Part shown: one piece after another, positions 25,992 to 37,444 of the stretch
How the letters are laid out: every line of letters begins with the position of its first letter
How positions within the stretch are numbered: position 1 is the stretch's first letter
DNA from: Tubulanus polymorphus
Lineage: Eukaryota; Nemertea; Palaeonemertea; Tubulaniformes; Tubulanidae
Reading direction: 5' to 3'
DNA: 64,000 nucleotides
NCBI RefSeq assembly: GCF_964204645.1
Contig: NC_134027.1
Location: 10,962,485-11,026,484 of the forward strand
Made by a program: the position numbers and the translations under genes
Notes under the pieces: generated by a model
Told to the model about the DNA's origin: nothing
Databases searched by the model: none
The model's input: only the letters and a program-made list of their open reading frames with translations

Positions 25992-26108
25992 TAGTCAGTA
26001 ACCTGACTGTGGTTTAGTTTCACGATCGGATATTTTCACAAACCACATATTGGTATAAGCCCATCCGATTATAAAAAAGCTTACCACCAACGATTAGGTA
26101 ACTAACTA
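25992..26108. mobile_element. 117-bp MITE with 9-bp target-site duplication
   Basis: The element runs from TAGTCAGTAACC to a right end GGTAACTAACTA (inverted, imperfect). It is flanked by TCTCTCACC at 25983-25991 and 26109-26117. A 9-bp duplication is typical of Mutator-like elements. The interior GTGGTTTAGTTTCACGATCG is shared with the two arms of the foldback at 14838-15064. Confidence 0.8.
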
Positions 26109-28346
26109 TCTCTCACCATGATCTGGTGTCAAGCTGCATACATAAAGCATCGGTATCGTCAAATAGAAATAGGCGCTTTAAAAGTCAGATAATTCTCATT
26201 AACTCATAAGCCCGATTTAGAACGTGTATCCTGCAAGTGAATCATTCCCCATCCCCAGGGAATCAGTCAGACGTTTGAACGATGTTTGAACCTTTTCATA
26301 ACTTCTTCTCTGGTGGAGGCTGCAGGTGCCCGATTCATGACACTCGTCCCCGGAACGTGACTTCAGGGGGCGGATCTAGGAGATTTGGAATTCAGGGGTC
26401 CTGAAGAAGCTTTTTTTTAGATAAAGTAGTCATGTCAGGCCACCGGGGTCCCTCCCTCGCCGTAAGATGTTTTTTTGAAGAAATGTGTACATGATTCGAT
26501 GATATGCAATTTCTGAAAGGATGAAAATTATAAAAAGGAGTGAAATTGTGATTAATTTGATTCAAATGATGGGTGAAATTAGAAAAAAAACACCGTAGAA
26601 AAAGTTTTTGTTGAAAATTTTTTTGAAATTTTTCTTTTCAATTTGGTGATTTTTGCAGATTTTCGGGAGGAGGACCCGTGTTCCAAGTAACTAGAACTGA
26701 TACATGCCTAAATCCTGCAGCCATGGTAAGATCAATTTGAAATTCCTGTTGCCAGACATTTATGTGGTGGGCACAAGCGTCGGTGAAATTTTGTCCAAAA
26801 TGCACGATATACGTGTGCATCTGTATTACAAAAATTAACCCTGTCAGACCTGCCAGGTGCCCTAAATCTTGGGTGCGAATATTAACCTCAACCACCCACA
26901 GGGATTTTTTCATCGTGGGGTCCTTGGGCCAGACGCCCTTCAAATCTGCTTCAGAGACTACAATGTCCAAAAAAATAATAATGTAGAATATTTACTTTGA
27001 AAATCCTTTTAACTTATTACACGGTGCGTGCTTTGGAAAACTTGATACATGTAGTTTAATCTATCATCAACATCTGATCGATCACTCAATCCATTTTGAC
27101 TTTCAAAATCAGAATCTTCAGATGAGGTCTGCATCCAAATCAAAATTATCATCAGTACTTTCTTGATTTACCAAGTGTATAGCCATTATTTTCGAACAAA
27201 TTGTCTTGAACGGTGACCCTTCAAAACACATTGATTGCAGAATTCCATTTTCTATGCACCATCCACAATTGACTGGATCCCGGGGTGCCTCTAGTGGTCG
27301 AGGGTGTCTAAATGGTTGCCATTATCAATTGCAATTTCTCATGACACGATCTATGGTTATTGTGAGTTTCAAGGGGCATTGGTTACTTTAAATGCTCGCT
27401 AGGGGGCGTTGAAAAGCAGGTATATTTCCATATGTATAGTTTGTAACAACAATCAGTAGCTCATGACAAATTCTATAGACTGTGGCCAAATTCAAGCTCA
27501 TCCATATTCACCAGGAAATTGTCAGATTGCAAAGCGCTTCACTGAGTGGGCATGACGTCCCCTGGAACCCTAGTTTGTGAGCGTGTCGATCGTCTAAGAG
27601 GGTGGAGTGGACATAAGTGTGTTCGATTTGTGTAAAAATAGTTAATATGTGCTACAATGAATGAATCATCAACGCCTTACCCATCCCCGAAGATCGGGTG
27701 GTGTAAACCCAATATAAAATTCTGTCATTAGCGCTTCGTCCATAGAGAATTTATGAGCCATCGTAAAATCCTTATGTCACATGATGTGTCTGATTGATGA
27801 CATATGTATACATCTGTTACTGTTAACGGAGTGGAAATTCTCATTATCGTCACGTTTCTGATGTATGCAGGCCCGTAGCCAGCCATATACCTTCGGTTTT
27901 CTTGAATGTGGAACTTTTTTCTTGAAAATGGAATTTCCCGCGTATGATATCATGTCCTAAGAGTTTATATTACTCGCGCAGATAGTTTTTGATAATGAGA
28001 TGCTAAGATAATCGATTTTTACAACTTCTACCATATTTTGGGTTGAAAGGTTTTGCTTTGCTTCTTTCAATATGTGCATATTTTGAACGGAAACGAAGTG
28101 AATCTCTTGAAATCGATGCTCAAATTTTCTTAAGGCCGCAATCTGGGCGGAACTTGTTTAGTGAATGGCGGAGGGGGTTCGTTCGAGCCCCCGAACCTCC
28201 CTCAGGCTCCCTCCCTAAAAACGGGCATCCTTCTGCGAGTGTAAAAATTCATGACACCATACAATAATATACTGTACCCAATCGCTTGTTATTAACCGCA
28301 TATTGAAAATACACGCATGCAAAAAAAATATATTCGTATGGGATTT

Positions 28347-29453
28347 TTAATGAGTACTGTTCGCGTCGTCAGTTCTACCGTTCTGTGCGTCTGTTCTCCT
28401 GTTCTGTTCTCTGTTGGAAAGATTGTTCATGTAACGAACAATTGATTCAGTCGTTCGGGGTCCGTCGTATCGAATCGGTATTGCTGAACCGCTGTTACGA
28501 TCAAACACTAAGAACGTTGAATATTCCGGCACCTATCATTGAAACAACATGAATCAAAAAGATGAATCGCAAATTTTGAATGAATCGACGTATTTCGTCG
28601 GTTCTTTCCTACCGTGTATTCGTAGCAGAGTTGCAGGTCTTTGGTACAGTCGAATTCAGCCAGAGCCACCCTCCGTCCTGCCAATTGCCTAGCCGCTTCT
28701 ACGTATTCGGCTGCTATTCTCTCAGATCCAAAAAACCTCACCATCACAGGTTGCATCGACTTGGTAACCTCATCTTCAAAGTTTGTGCTGTTCAGCAACA
28801 TGACTCGACCCTCCTTAAAAATATATCTCTGAACGTTATAAAGGCCAGTGCACACTATCCATGGTTGGATCCAGAGTGAACGGAAAGGGGGTGTCCACTT
28901 TTAGGGCCTTTTTCCAAGCTTAGTCGCGATTTCGTAGCTCACTTACAATATAAATGATTTTTTAGAACTGATAATTACCAATACAAAATTGTCATACTTT
29001 TTCGGTTATTTTCGACTTTTCTTCCGAAGATATTCAGTCCGGAATTTACGAGGATGGAAGGGGACTTCAGAATTTAGGTGGGTGGGGGATGGGGTTCTGG
29101 ACCCCCACGTACACCCACTTTATCCGCCTATCAGTTTTAGAATTACCATTTTTTCTTTTTTTGCGAAAGGCACATCGTTAAGTACATGGTCGGAAATGAG
29201 ATTATAATTTTTGCACTTCGTTAAGGTTTACAACGAAATCGTCTGAAAAATTGAAAAAGAGATATCTCACCAACGCAAATGATGCCAATACAAGTGAGCT
29301 CATACAAAGAAATAACTGAAATACAAAAAGAAGGCAAAATAAGACAATCAATCGGACATGGATTCTTTAAAATCCGTATGGTTGTATAAAAAAACTAATG
29401 AGGACAAAAATCGAAAGTTGTAAAATTTCTAATTTTCGACTTACCTGAAACAT
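28347..29453 (-). CDS. Secreted thioredoxin-fold protein lacking CXXC, 4 exons
   Basis: Exons on the minus strand: 29453-29445 (MFQ), 29315-29271, 28828-28613, 28532-28347, giving 151 residues. Residues 1-17, MFQLFLCMSSLVLASFA, form a signal peptide. The rest aligns with the thioredoxin-fold paralogue at 35982-37070: PVMVRFFGSERIAAEYVEAA replaces PVMVKFFAPWCGWCKKMAPE, so both redox cysteines are gone. The cis-proline is also lost (EYSTFLVF for GYPTLLVF). The fold core and the ending IRYDGPRTTESIVRYMNNL are kept, so it is likely a non-catalytic binding protein in the secretory path. Exon 3 has one more base near its start than the paralogue. The acceptor CAG two bases upstream restores the frame, which argues that the gene is maintained. 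The tail is polar (RREQNRRTD-like) with no KDEL. Confidence 0.75.
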
Positions 29454-30811
29454 TTTAGTATTTGAGGTCTAATGTCAATAAAATGTTGCGAACAAAAAAG
29501 TCTGCAAATTCTGGAATCTCCTTCAATGTTCAAGGAAGACGGAAAACAAAAAAATCTGAAATATCTGCCGATGTTTTTATTCCATCGAATCCAAGTCCTG
29601 TGTGTGTAGGGTCTGGTTCTTGCAGACCGGATTCATGGTTTAGACCCCGCCCTCCTGGAACGGATAGGCCTAACCGAAGCAAGTTTGATTGGTCTAAACG
29701 CGGACTCTAAAAAAAAACTAGTGACACGTTTGAACAAGCGAAACATTATGTAATAAGAAACTCCATAATCGTTGACAAATGGATTCAATTTATATTTTCC
29801 GGACAAATTGCTGCGGCTGAATTTTCTTGATTTCAAACAATGCGATATTCGGATTTGATGTCGGCTCGCGCCAGCCATATTTGACAAAGACTGAGAGCTA
29901 TTTTTACACCAGCTGTTTTACGCCAATTTGATAATGATGTTTGATACTGTATTGTCAGTAAAAAAAACTTTAAAAGTAATGTCAGCAAAATTTCATAAAT
30001 ATGTAAATCAGCAGCATAAAAACTGCGTTATATTTTTTTCGGTATCAAAGGGCCCAAATCAAAAGCATGCCTGATAACTATATTGCAATGTTTTCAAATC
30101 TTTCAAAGATGCTCGAATACGGTAGCGTTTTGTGATGGCATGACTCAAAAACAAATTTCATATTCATTCTTTGTCTTCGTTTTTTCTAGCTTTATTCTTT
30201 TCAGGACCTATCTACGACGTTTTACAAATCATAACCCTTTATGCATTGGACCGATTTCCCGAAAACAGATACTTGTATCGACTCCTGAAACATTAGTTCA
30301 TAGAAAATAAATCATGTGGAATTTCATGATCATGGACTCTAAAAACTATTCAGAGTCCTCCATTATTTTAAATTTGGTGCCCGAGCCCTATATGTACGCC
30401 GTACGATTTTTTTCCCTCGTGTAAGGTGCCATCATAAGTATTACATGTATAAGTATTACATGTATATTGTATTTTACATGATATTTTCTATGCGAATAAA
30501 GTTTATTGTATTGTATTGCCCATCGTGACGTCAATCCAGTATATTGTAAAGCAGCGCGTTGATTGGCATGAAGAGGCAGGTTAAGATATAACGCAATGAG
30601 AAATGAAGATTTGAAATGAAATTTATTTACACTCATCACCTCAAAATGTTAGTTTGGTACAAACCCAATATACAGAATTGAAGAGATGAGAATGAATTTC
30701 ATTTATCAAGAGTCAAATCAAAATACACGATATTTCGAACCCTCACTAGAGATCATCGTCAGGTATGAGGGAATGATCAGAATCGAGAGTTAGGGTAGAA
30801 CAAGTTAATTG
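29454..30811. other. Intergenic, repeat-like, upstream of the LTR element
   Basis: No gene seen. Near 30470-30530 GAATAAAGTTTATTGTATTG, repeated as TTGTATTG, looks like the 3' tail of a LINE. At 30725-30772 there is a hammerhead-like motif on the minus strand. The minus-strand frame at 30388-30639 has no domain. Confidence 0.45.
30725..30772 (-). repeat. Hammerhead-ribozyme-like motif
   Basis: On the minus strand CTGACGA (30762-30756) is followed by a short hairpin with loop AGTG, then CGAAA (30737-30733) and a possible AATA/TATT stem. That is the order of the hammerhead core. Stem I is not convincing, so activity is doubtful. Confidence 0.3.
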
Positions 30812-31852
30812 TTTAGCAAGGAGTATTTTTATCTGGAACTGCGGATTGTGTTTTTATGTTTAAATATTGTAATCAATATTTTGCCAGGTCATTTGTAGCT
30901 AAGAAAACATATTTGTAGATTTTTCCTATGTCCATTAATGGATCTAACCGTTAGTCTTTGTCACTTTTACCCGGATACCGTTTTGGCAGCTCAAGTAGGC
31001 TGTCTTGTTTATTGAGTATTTTGTCTGCCTAGCGAACTGGCTCTATTTTTGAATAAGTGATGTAATAGCAATATAAACAACTCTCAACTCACCTGCCCTC
31101 GCAACTAGTTTAGCTCTCATCAGGTAATTAGTGTCTTAATATGTCATTAAGATTTGGATGAACCAATCGCTAGAAGTTTTGGTCACTAATTTCTTGATGG
31201 GAGTGTCTTAATCAACTTGGTTTTTGGCAGCACAGATTTGATCACTCTGTGCCTGCTATCCAACTGATTAAGACGTAAAATAAACTGGTATTAACACATA
31301 AATTCAATCGTTTGAATTTTCAGGTGAGTTACATCCATTTTTTCATAGTTAAATCTTATATATGTTTTGGCATAATTGTGTACCTAGGCTTAGCTGAGAA
31401 ATCAGACCTTTATGTAACACGTACATTTGGTACTGAGAGTCAATTTTTATAGATTAGGTATTTAATCTAAAATGACGGCTAATGATTATTTGTTTGTAGA
31501 AATAGGCCTTTGTATTAAGTATGTAGTTAAAGAAAAGTCATTTTAGGACTATCTCAGTTACGATCTGATGAAGTATGAGTAATCAAGTAGTATAATATTC
31601 GATTCTATTCTGTGTATACTGTAACTAATTATCATAACACTCTGTGCCTGCTATCCAACTGATTAAGACGTAAAATAAACTGGTATTAACACATAAATTC
31701 AATCGTTTGAATTTTCAGTTTTTGTAAAATTGGCAACGCGCAAAAAGTCCGTTGCTAAAATGGTGGAGAACCCGTTGCTAAAATGGTGGAAAAGTCCGTT
31801 GCTAAAATGGTGGAGAACCCGTTGCTAAAATGGTGGAGAACCCGTTGCTAAA
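30812..31852 (+). repeat. 5' LTR
   Basis: Has a TATA-like AATATAAAC near 31068-31077 and AATAAA at about 31276. An 81-bp direct repeat (31243-31323 and 31638-31718) ends in TTTTCAG each time; the first copy is followed by GTGAGT. The 3' end carries five copies of TTGCTAAAATGGTG in units of about 23 bp. Confidence 0.85.
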
Positions 31853-31892
31853 ATGGTGAGAACCCTTTAACGATTTCCGAAACCTCTTGCAA

Positions 31893-32678
31893 ATGAATCC
31901 TCGCTCGGTAGCACAAAACAACGGCAGGATAACAAGATCGACGACTTCGAGGAACGATCCTCTCTGGAATATGGCTGTACCGAGCTCTCCGGTACGTCTG
32001 CAGCCCGTCGATATACGTGTGCACAGCACGGACAATCAGGAAGCGCACGCGTTAGTACGGGACGAACAAAGCAATATGCCGAAAGTTAGTTTGGATTATT
32101 TTGGCGTCGGGTATGGTACCAATGTACCAGCCTGGTTGGATCGTTTCGACCAATATCTCAGGCTGAACAACGTGCCAGCGGAGAAACACGTCGATGTGTT
32201 TTTGTATCATTTAGGGCACCATGCGGCCAATATCAAGAACAGCCTTCCGGTGGCCGACCAACTTGATATCAATAAGTTAAAAACGGCACTGAAAGAGCGC
32301 TTTCAGCCGTTGGAGGACCAGTTGCTTACGACCAATATTATGCAAGCGCAAAACGAGTCGGTGAACGATTATCTTAACCGTATCGACATTCTCGCGTCAC
32401 AATCGTCACTGACCCCGCAACAAATCGTTTCGCGGGCAATACAAGGGTTACAGCCACGAATTGCGGCGACTGTAGCTGGCCATTTGCCCGATAGCATGCC
32501 GAAACTGCGAAAAATCGCCCTGACCGTCGAAAACTCAAGCAATTTCGTGCCGTTATCTACACCTGTTGTAGCCGCTGCTTCAACTTCAACGGATGCTGCT
32601 GTGGAGAAATTGCAGGCTCTGACGACCGTCATCGCCGAGCAGTTTCAACAGAATTTGAAAGACACCTCTGCTATGTAA
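31893..32678 (+). CDS. Gag-like capsid protein of the LTR element
   Basis: From the ATG at 31893 (the frame opens at 31887 with TTG) to TAA, 261 residues. The N-terminal 70 residues are basic and disordered (RSTTSR, then RLQPVDIRVH). A capsid-type helical domain follows: VPAWLDRFDQYLRLNNVP, DVFLYHLGHHAANI, LKTALKERFQPLE and VNDYLNRIDILASQ, the pattern W..F..YL / L....A / L...F of Ty3-type retrotransposon gag. The protein stops before any CCHC zinc knuckle and no pol follows; 32679-33820 is non-coding. The 5' LTR would drive transcription. Capsid without the nucleocapsid motif suggests it packages by other means or depends on a helper; this is inference. Confidence 0.8.
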   Translation: MNPRSVAQNNGRITRSTTSRNDPLWNMAVPSSPVRLQPVDIRVHSTDNQEAHALVRDEQSNMPKVSLDYFGVGYGTNVPAWLDRFDQYLRLNNVPAEKHVDVFLYHLGHHAANIKNSLPVADQLDINKLKTALKERFQPLEDQLLTTNIMQAQNESVNDYLNRIDILASQSSLTPQQIVSRAIQGLQPRIAATVAGHLPDSMPKLRKIALTVENSSNFVPLSTPVVAAASTSTDAAVEKLQALTTVIAEQFQQNLKDTSAM

Positions 32679-33820
32679 AATGGTCCGATGAATCTCCAAA
32701 TTCGTGGCAACCTTCTGATAATCTTACCCAGGCGGCCAAGGACGAGTTCTTCCGTACCCACACGAGACAGGGTAAAACGCGAAAACGAAGGTCCTGTTTC
32801 AAGAGATCATAACTCGATTTTGCTGTTTCACCTGTGATTGGAGTATTTTTTTTTTTAGGAGTTTGGCACGAAAGAGACAACTAATATGTGCTATGAGTTG
32901 TGCGCACAACTCTCCTTTCGCGTCTCTTGCTTGAAATAGCAGGTGTCATACTCCTAGGTTGAATTTCTTTTTATTAGGTGGAACGATTTTTCGAATACTG
33001 GAATTTGTTGAAGGATTTTTCGTGATTAGTCTCTTCCCTCGGCAAGCTCTGACTTATCTCGTGCGGGATGTTTCTCTCGTGTCCGCCTGGATCGGGTACA
33101 ACTTACGCGGTCCGTTAGTTGCCACCCCACACCGGTCAACTTGAATCGTCGTGACAGGTTATCTTGAATTTTGTGCAATTCGTCTTCAAAGAGAATGAAT
33201 CTGTGGTTGTCTAAATTTTGTTGGGTTATTGATTAATTATATTCCGTCAAGGGTTACCTTCAGTTAAAATACTACATATCAAGTTTTCGAGTATAATATG
33301 GATCTGGCGTACTATTTACCCATGTCATGGAACTTGTATTACTTTCATGGTACAGATCATGGTACATAGTTATATTATGAAAAAAAAAAAAAAAATGTAT
33401 ATCCTATGTTTTATAGTATTTTTTAATGCGCCGATGTTGCAGCTAAATGGTGGCGGTGATTTTTCTGTATCTGTGAATTTTTTTTTTTACTATATCTATG
33501 ATTTGATGAGTATTTCATATTTTTATATGATAAGGATTATTAATGTTACTACACCTGGATTCGGGTTATTTTTTTCTAATATAACAATATCGATGAGTCA
33601 CTGTCTATTGTTAGGTGATTATGTTGATTGTTGCTGATGTTTTGCCATGTATTTACCCTTTTAGTATTATAAGAATTATGCAATGGAATAGGAATGTAAG
33701 TTTTTAGAGATATATTGCAGGACTTATGTTGAATGAGATGACTTTATATTTTTACCTCCCTAGGCTTGTGTGTTAATTTTCTGCTTTTGTGGACAAAAGC
33801 TTGAATATAGTGTGGGAGAG

Positions 33821-34861
33821 TTTAGCAAGGAGTATTTTTATCTGGAACTGCGGATTGTGTTTTTATGTTTAAATATTGTAATCAATATTTTGCCAGGTCA
33901 TTTGTAGCTAAGAAAACATATTTGTAGATTTTTCCTATGTCCATTAATGGATCTAACCGTTAGTCTTTGTCACTTTTACCCGGATACCGTTTTGGCAGCT
34001 CAAGTAGGCTGTCTTGTTTATTGAGTATTTTGTCTGCCTAGCGAACTGGCTCTATTTTTGAATAAGTGATGTAATAGCAATATAAACAACTCTCAACTCA
34101 CCTGCCCTCGCAACTAGTTTAGCTCTCATCAGGTAATTAGTGTCTTAATATGTCATTAAGATTTGGATGAACCAATCGCTAGAAGTTTTGGTCACTATTT
34201 TCTTGATGGGAGTGTCTTAATCAACTTGGTTTTTGGCAGCACAGATTTGATCACTCTGTGCCTGCTATCCAACTGATTAAGACGTAAAATAAACTGGTAT
34301 TAACACATAAATTCAATCGTTTGAATTTTCAGGTGAGTTACATCCATTTTTTCATAGTTAAATCTTATATATGTTTTGGCATAATTGTGTACCTAGGCTT
34401 AGCTGAGAAATCAGACCTTTATGTAACACGTACATTTGGTACTGAGAGTCAATTTTTATAGATTAGGTATTTAATCTAAAATGACGGCTAATGATTATTT
34501 GTTTGTAGAAATAGGCCTTTGTATTAAGTATGTAGTTAAAGAAAAGTCATTTTAGGACTATCTCAGTTACGATCTGATGAAGTATGAGTAATCAAGTAGT
34601 ATAATATTCGATTCTATTCTGTGTATACTGTAACTAATTATCATAACACTCTGTGCCTGCTATCCAACTGATTAAGACGTAGAATAAACTGGTATTAACA
34701 CATAAATTCAATCATTTGAATTTTCAGTTTTTGTAAAATTGGCAACGCGCAAAAAGTCCGTTGCTAAAATGGTGGAGAACCCGTTGCTAAAATGGTGGAA
34801 AAGTCCGTTGCTAAAATGGTGGAGAACCCGTTGCTAAAATGGTGGAGAACCCGTTGCTAAA
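33821..34861 (+). repeat. 3' LTR
   Basis: Same length as the 5' LTR, with differences at about 34197 (T for A), 34681 (G for A) and 34714 (A for G). Preceded by the purine tract and followed by ATTG. Confidence 0.85.
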
Positions 34862-35434
34862 ATTGGGTAAATTTATGTATGTATGCCTTATAAACTGTTC
34901 TCCACGTCAGAGTGTGGCTAATTTACCACAGATCGTAGCTGAATCACTAAAAATGAAGCCTCATGCATGATAGATTTTGATTTGTTCTATCTTGGAGTAA
35001 TCATTAGACAAATGATTACTCCAAGGTTCTATAGACAGCCAGCCGGCTTTCATGAACTATCCTAAAATTAGACGATCCCGGCATACCACTTCGCATACTG
35101 GCTCAACGAATACTTTCAATTGCTCTTGCAAAATAATTCGAATATCTCATCTTAGGTTTGGTGTATTAAAATGTCTGTATCATCTGCATGGACGAAGATA
35201 TGTTGTTATCCCATCTTCGCTGCATGAAGCGCATGGGTGATGATTCGGGTGACACTTTCTTCTTGTTTTGAACGCGAATAACCACGTAGATCCATAGCTA
35301 CCATATCTCCAAATCCACCACTGACCACTAGTTAGCTATTTTTAGGGATATTGGCATTTTGGACGATATATTTTGAGTGGTAGTTTACCTTCATTGTTTT
35401 CTGAAGAAGCGAATATTATACGATTGTTGCCACG

Positions 35435-35505
35435 GCACGAAACCCTGGACACTCGTCGGTCATCAGGTTCGAAACCCTGCCGAGGAAAGATGTTCCCAGT
35501 ATTAG
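35435..35505 (+). repeat. tRNA-derived SINE fragment
   Basis: CGAAACCCTGGAC precedes GTCATCAGGTTCGAAACCCT and GCCGAGGAAAGATG. The B box is nearly exact; the A-box half is poor. Confidence 0.4.
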
Positions 35506-35844
35506 TCCGGATGACTATGCGGGTTATACCCGATCTATATCCCAGCCCGTTTTTAACTCATGCATATCTCTCATAATCTTATATCCTCTTTACACGATGA
35601 GCATAGATGAGCAAGTCGTAAAATCCATGTGTCGGACCATGGACGTCTAGTTTATTTGTCCATGGTCGGACTTATGCCATTGTCACTGCGATAGGCGTAG
35701 CTGTTCCATGCAAGAGCAGTACCATTTTCTACAGATGTGGCTAGGTGGATAAAACAACCATACTCTCCAAAGAGCTAAATCAAATTCAATGCGTACAAAT
35801 TTACATCTGTTCTTTTATGATGAAAATCGCTCGTGCCCGTTCCA

Positions 35845-35945
35845 CGTCTTCGCTAGTCAGGAATACGAACCTGATGGTATTGTCGTTGTAAGAGTCGTGA
35901 TGCCATCAGGTTCGAATCCCAACATAGGGAGGATGTGCCGTCCAG
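35845..35945 (+). repeat. tRNA-derived SINE copy
   Basis: GTGATGCCATCAGGTTCGAA followed by TCCCAACATAGGGAGGATG, the same right half as the 11318 copy. The left side also holds ACGAACCTGATGGTATTGTC, a reversed piece of the same motif. Confidence 0.45.
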
Positions 35946-35981
35946 TGCCGCGCGATGACATACAGTTTACGTCATATTTAT

Positions 35982-37070
35982 TCAAAGAAACTTTTTCATG
36001 TAAGAAACAAATGCGGCACTTGTTCTAGATCCTTGATATTTCACGGATGTCACCGAGCCCTTCTTGGGAAACACTAAGAGTGTAGGATATCCTCGCACCT
36101 ATCAACGAAACTAGATTGTGTAAAACATGCATCAAAAAATTTCAAATGGTATTTTACTGGTTCTTTCTTACCCCATATTTCGAGCAGAGTGGCCTGTTTT
36201 TGGTACAGTCGACTTCAGCTAGCGTCACCTGCTGTCCGCTCAATTGCTTAGCCGCAGCCACGAATTCGGGTGCCATTTTCTTACACCAACCGCACCACGG
36301 CGCAAAAAACTTCACCATCACTGGTTCACTAGATTTGAGAACTTTGCCGTCGAAGTTTTTACTGCTCAGCGACTCCATTCGACCATCCTTAAGATACATC
36401 TCAAAAATTACTTCAAAAGCCCAAGGTACAATGGTTCGTTTCGACCATGGTTTGGGTAGGGTTAACAACTCACCAATGCGGATGCCGCCACTATAAGCAA
36501 ACTCACACACACGAATATCTACAATATATATATATATATACATTTATACGTATACACTATAGGCGCAATTGAATGAATAAATTGTTTACGATTAAACACG
36601 AATAGGCAATTTTCTTAAAAGTAATTGGCAAAATAGAAAATGACAGAAATTTTGCACATTGTTTTGAATCCCAGGGTGGATCTATAGGGCAAGGGCCTCA
36701 TTCAGGGAGAGGTGCAGCCCCACAATTGGGCGTATTATAGAATTTAAAAGGGCACCCCTAGAGAAAGCTCATCGGAAAACATTTTTTTTCAAATACAAAG
36801 AAAAGCTTATCAACTATTTCTATGTATCAATTTGTGATATATTTCATTTTCCCATATAATTTGACATTTAAGGGGAGGGGTGCACACCCCCTGCACCCAC
36901 CCCTGCACCCTCCCCTTGGATCTGTTCCTGAATGAATTCTTGAAAAAAAATCCAGATGGAATTAGGAGACAGCGAATTGCTAGAGCAATGTGTGTATACA
37001 TGTATTCAAACGCCGGATACAGTTTATGCCGGACATTACTTTTTCAATTCGTGGAACTTACCTTAAACAT
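35982..37070 (-). CDS. Secreted thioredoxin/PDI-domain protein with CGWC, 4 exons
   Basis: Exons on the minus strand: 37070-37062 (MFK), 36518-36474, 36399-36172, 36098-35982, phase 0 throughout, 132 residues. The signal peptide is MFKIFVCVSLLIVAASA. A single thioredoxin domain follows, with FFAPWCGWCKKMAPEF (Cys54 and Cys57), DCTKNRPLCSKYG, and the cis-proline in VRGYPTLLVF (Pro99). CGWC in place of the PDI CGHC should give a different redox potential. The protein ends MKKFL with no KDEL, so it may be secreted or held by a partner. Its exon plan is identical to that of the paralogue at 28347-29453, so the pair arose by tandem duplication before the LTR element inserted between them. Oxidoreductase activity is expected from the motif but not shown. 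Confidence 0.85.
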
Positions 37071-37444
37071 TTCAAGCTTTACCGATACCAGAATGCTGCT
37101 CAAAACCTTGAAATGAAATATGCTGCGCAGCGCTTATAAATATTGTTATCTCCGTATAATCTTATCAAAAAATGTTAACACTTCCAAATTCACTTTGTAA
37201 AATGTTCCTCTTTTTACATCGGATAAGATAAAAATGTCAGGATTTGAAAATAACAGATGTCAGAAACTGTGATTAATCGAATTACACACTATCGGGAAAT
37301 AACAGATTGTTGTTGGTCGGAAACCGAACCATCTAGCCTCAATTTCATTTTTCCCGCCTCTCGAACAAAATGGAACATGTCGTCATACATATGACTCGTG
37401 TTTCTACACTCCAATAATATTTAGTCGACACACATTTTCACCGC

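Larger units (their letters stand above)
24865..28346. other. Beta-tubulin 1 3' UTR and intergenic repeats
   Basis: The 3' UTR probably ends just after AATAAA at 25259-25264. Beyond it lie a short element with 9-bp target duplication (25992-26108) and, from about 26365 to 27590, a repeat region. That region starts GGGGGCGGATCTAGG and includes AGGGGGCGTTGAAAA, shared with 53273-53290. A 110-residue minus-strand frame at 26638-26970 inside it has no recognisable domain. No gene is supported. Confidence 0.5.
30812..34861 (+). mobile_element. LTR retrotransposon carrying gag only
   Basis: Two direct repeats, 30812-31852 and 33821-34861, each 1041 bases without indels, bracket a 1968-base interior. 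The ends are TTTAGCAA...TTGCTAAA, an 8-bp inverted repeat instead of the usual TG...CA. ATTG flanks the element on both sides (AATTG if the LTR ends one base earlier). A purine tract GTGGGAGAG immediately precedes the 3' LTR. The only long frame inside is gag; no protease, reverse transcriptase or integrase is present, so it would need an autonomous partner. I see three mismatches between the LTRs, which implies a recent insertion. It sits between the two thioredoxin-fold genes. Confidence 0.88.
34862..35981. other. Intergenic with SINE copies
   Basis: No gene seen. Near 34990-35030 TTGGAGTAATCATT and AATGATTACTCCAA form a perfect inverted repeat about 10 bases apart. Two tRNA-like SINE copies follow at about 35435-35505 and 35845-35945. 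Confidence 0.5.

Noticed and set aside
26638-26970. 110-residue minus-strand frame
   Set aside because: Inside a dispersed repeat region, no recognisable domain, counterpart frame on the other strand.
33347-33637. 96-residue frame in the LTR element interior
   Set aside because: Low-complexity, T-rich, no pol or env similarity; likely chance.
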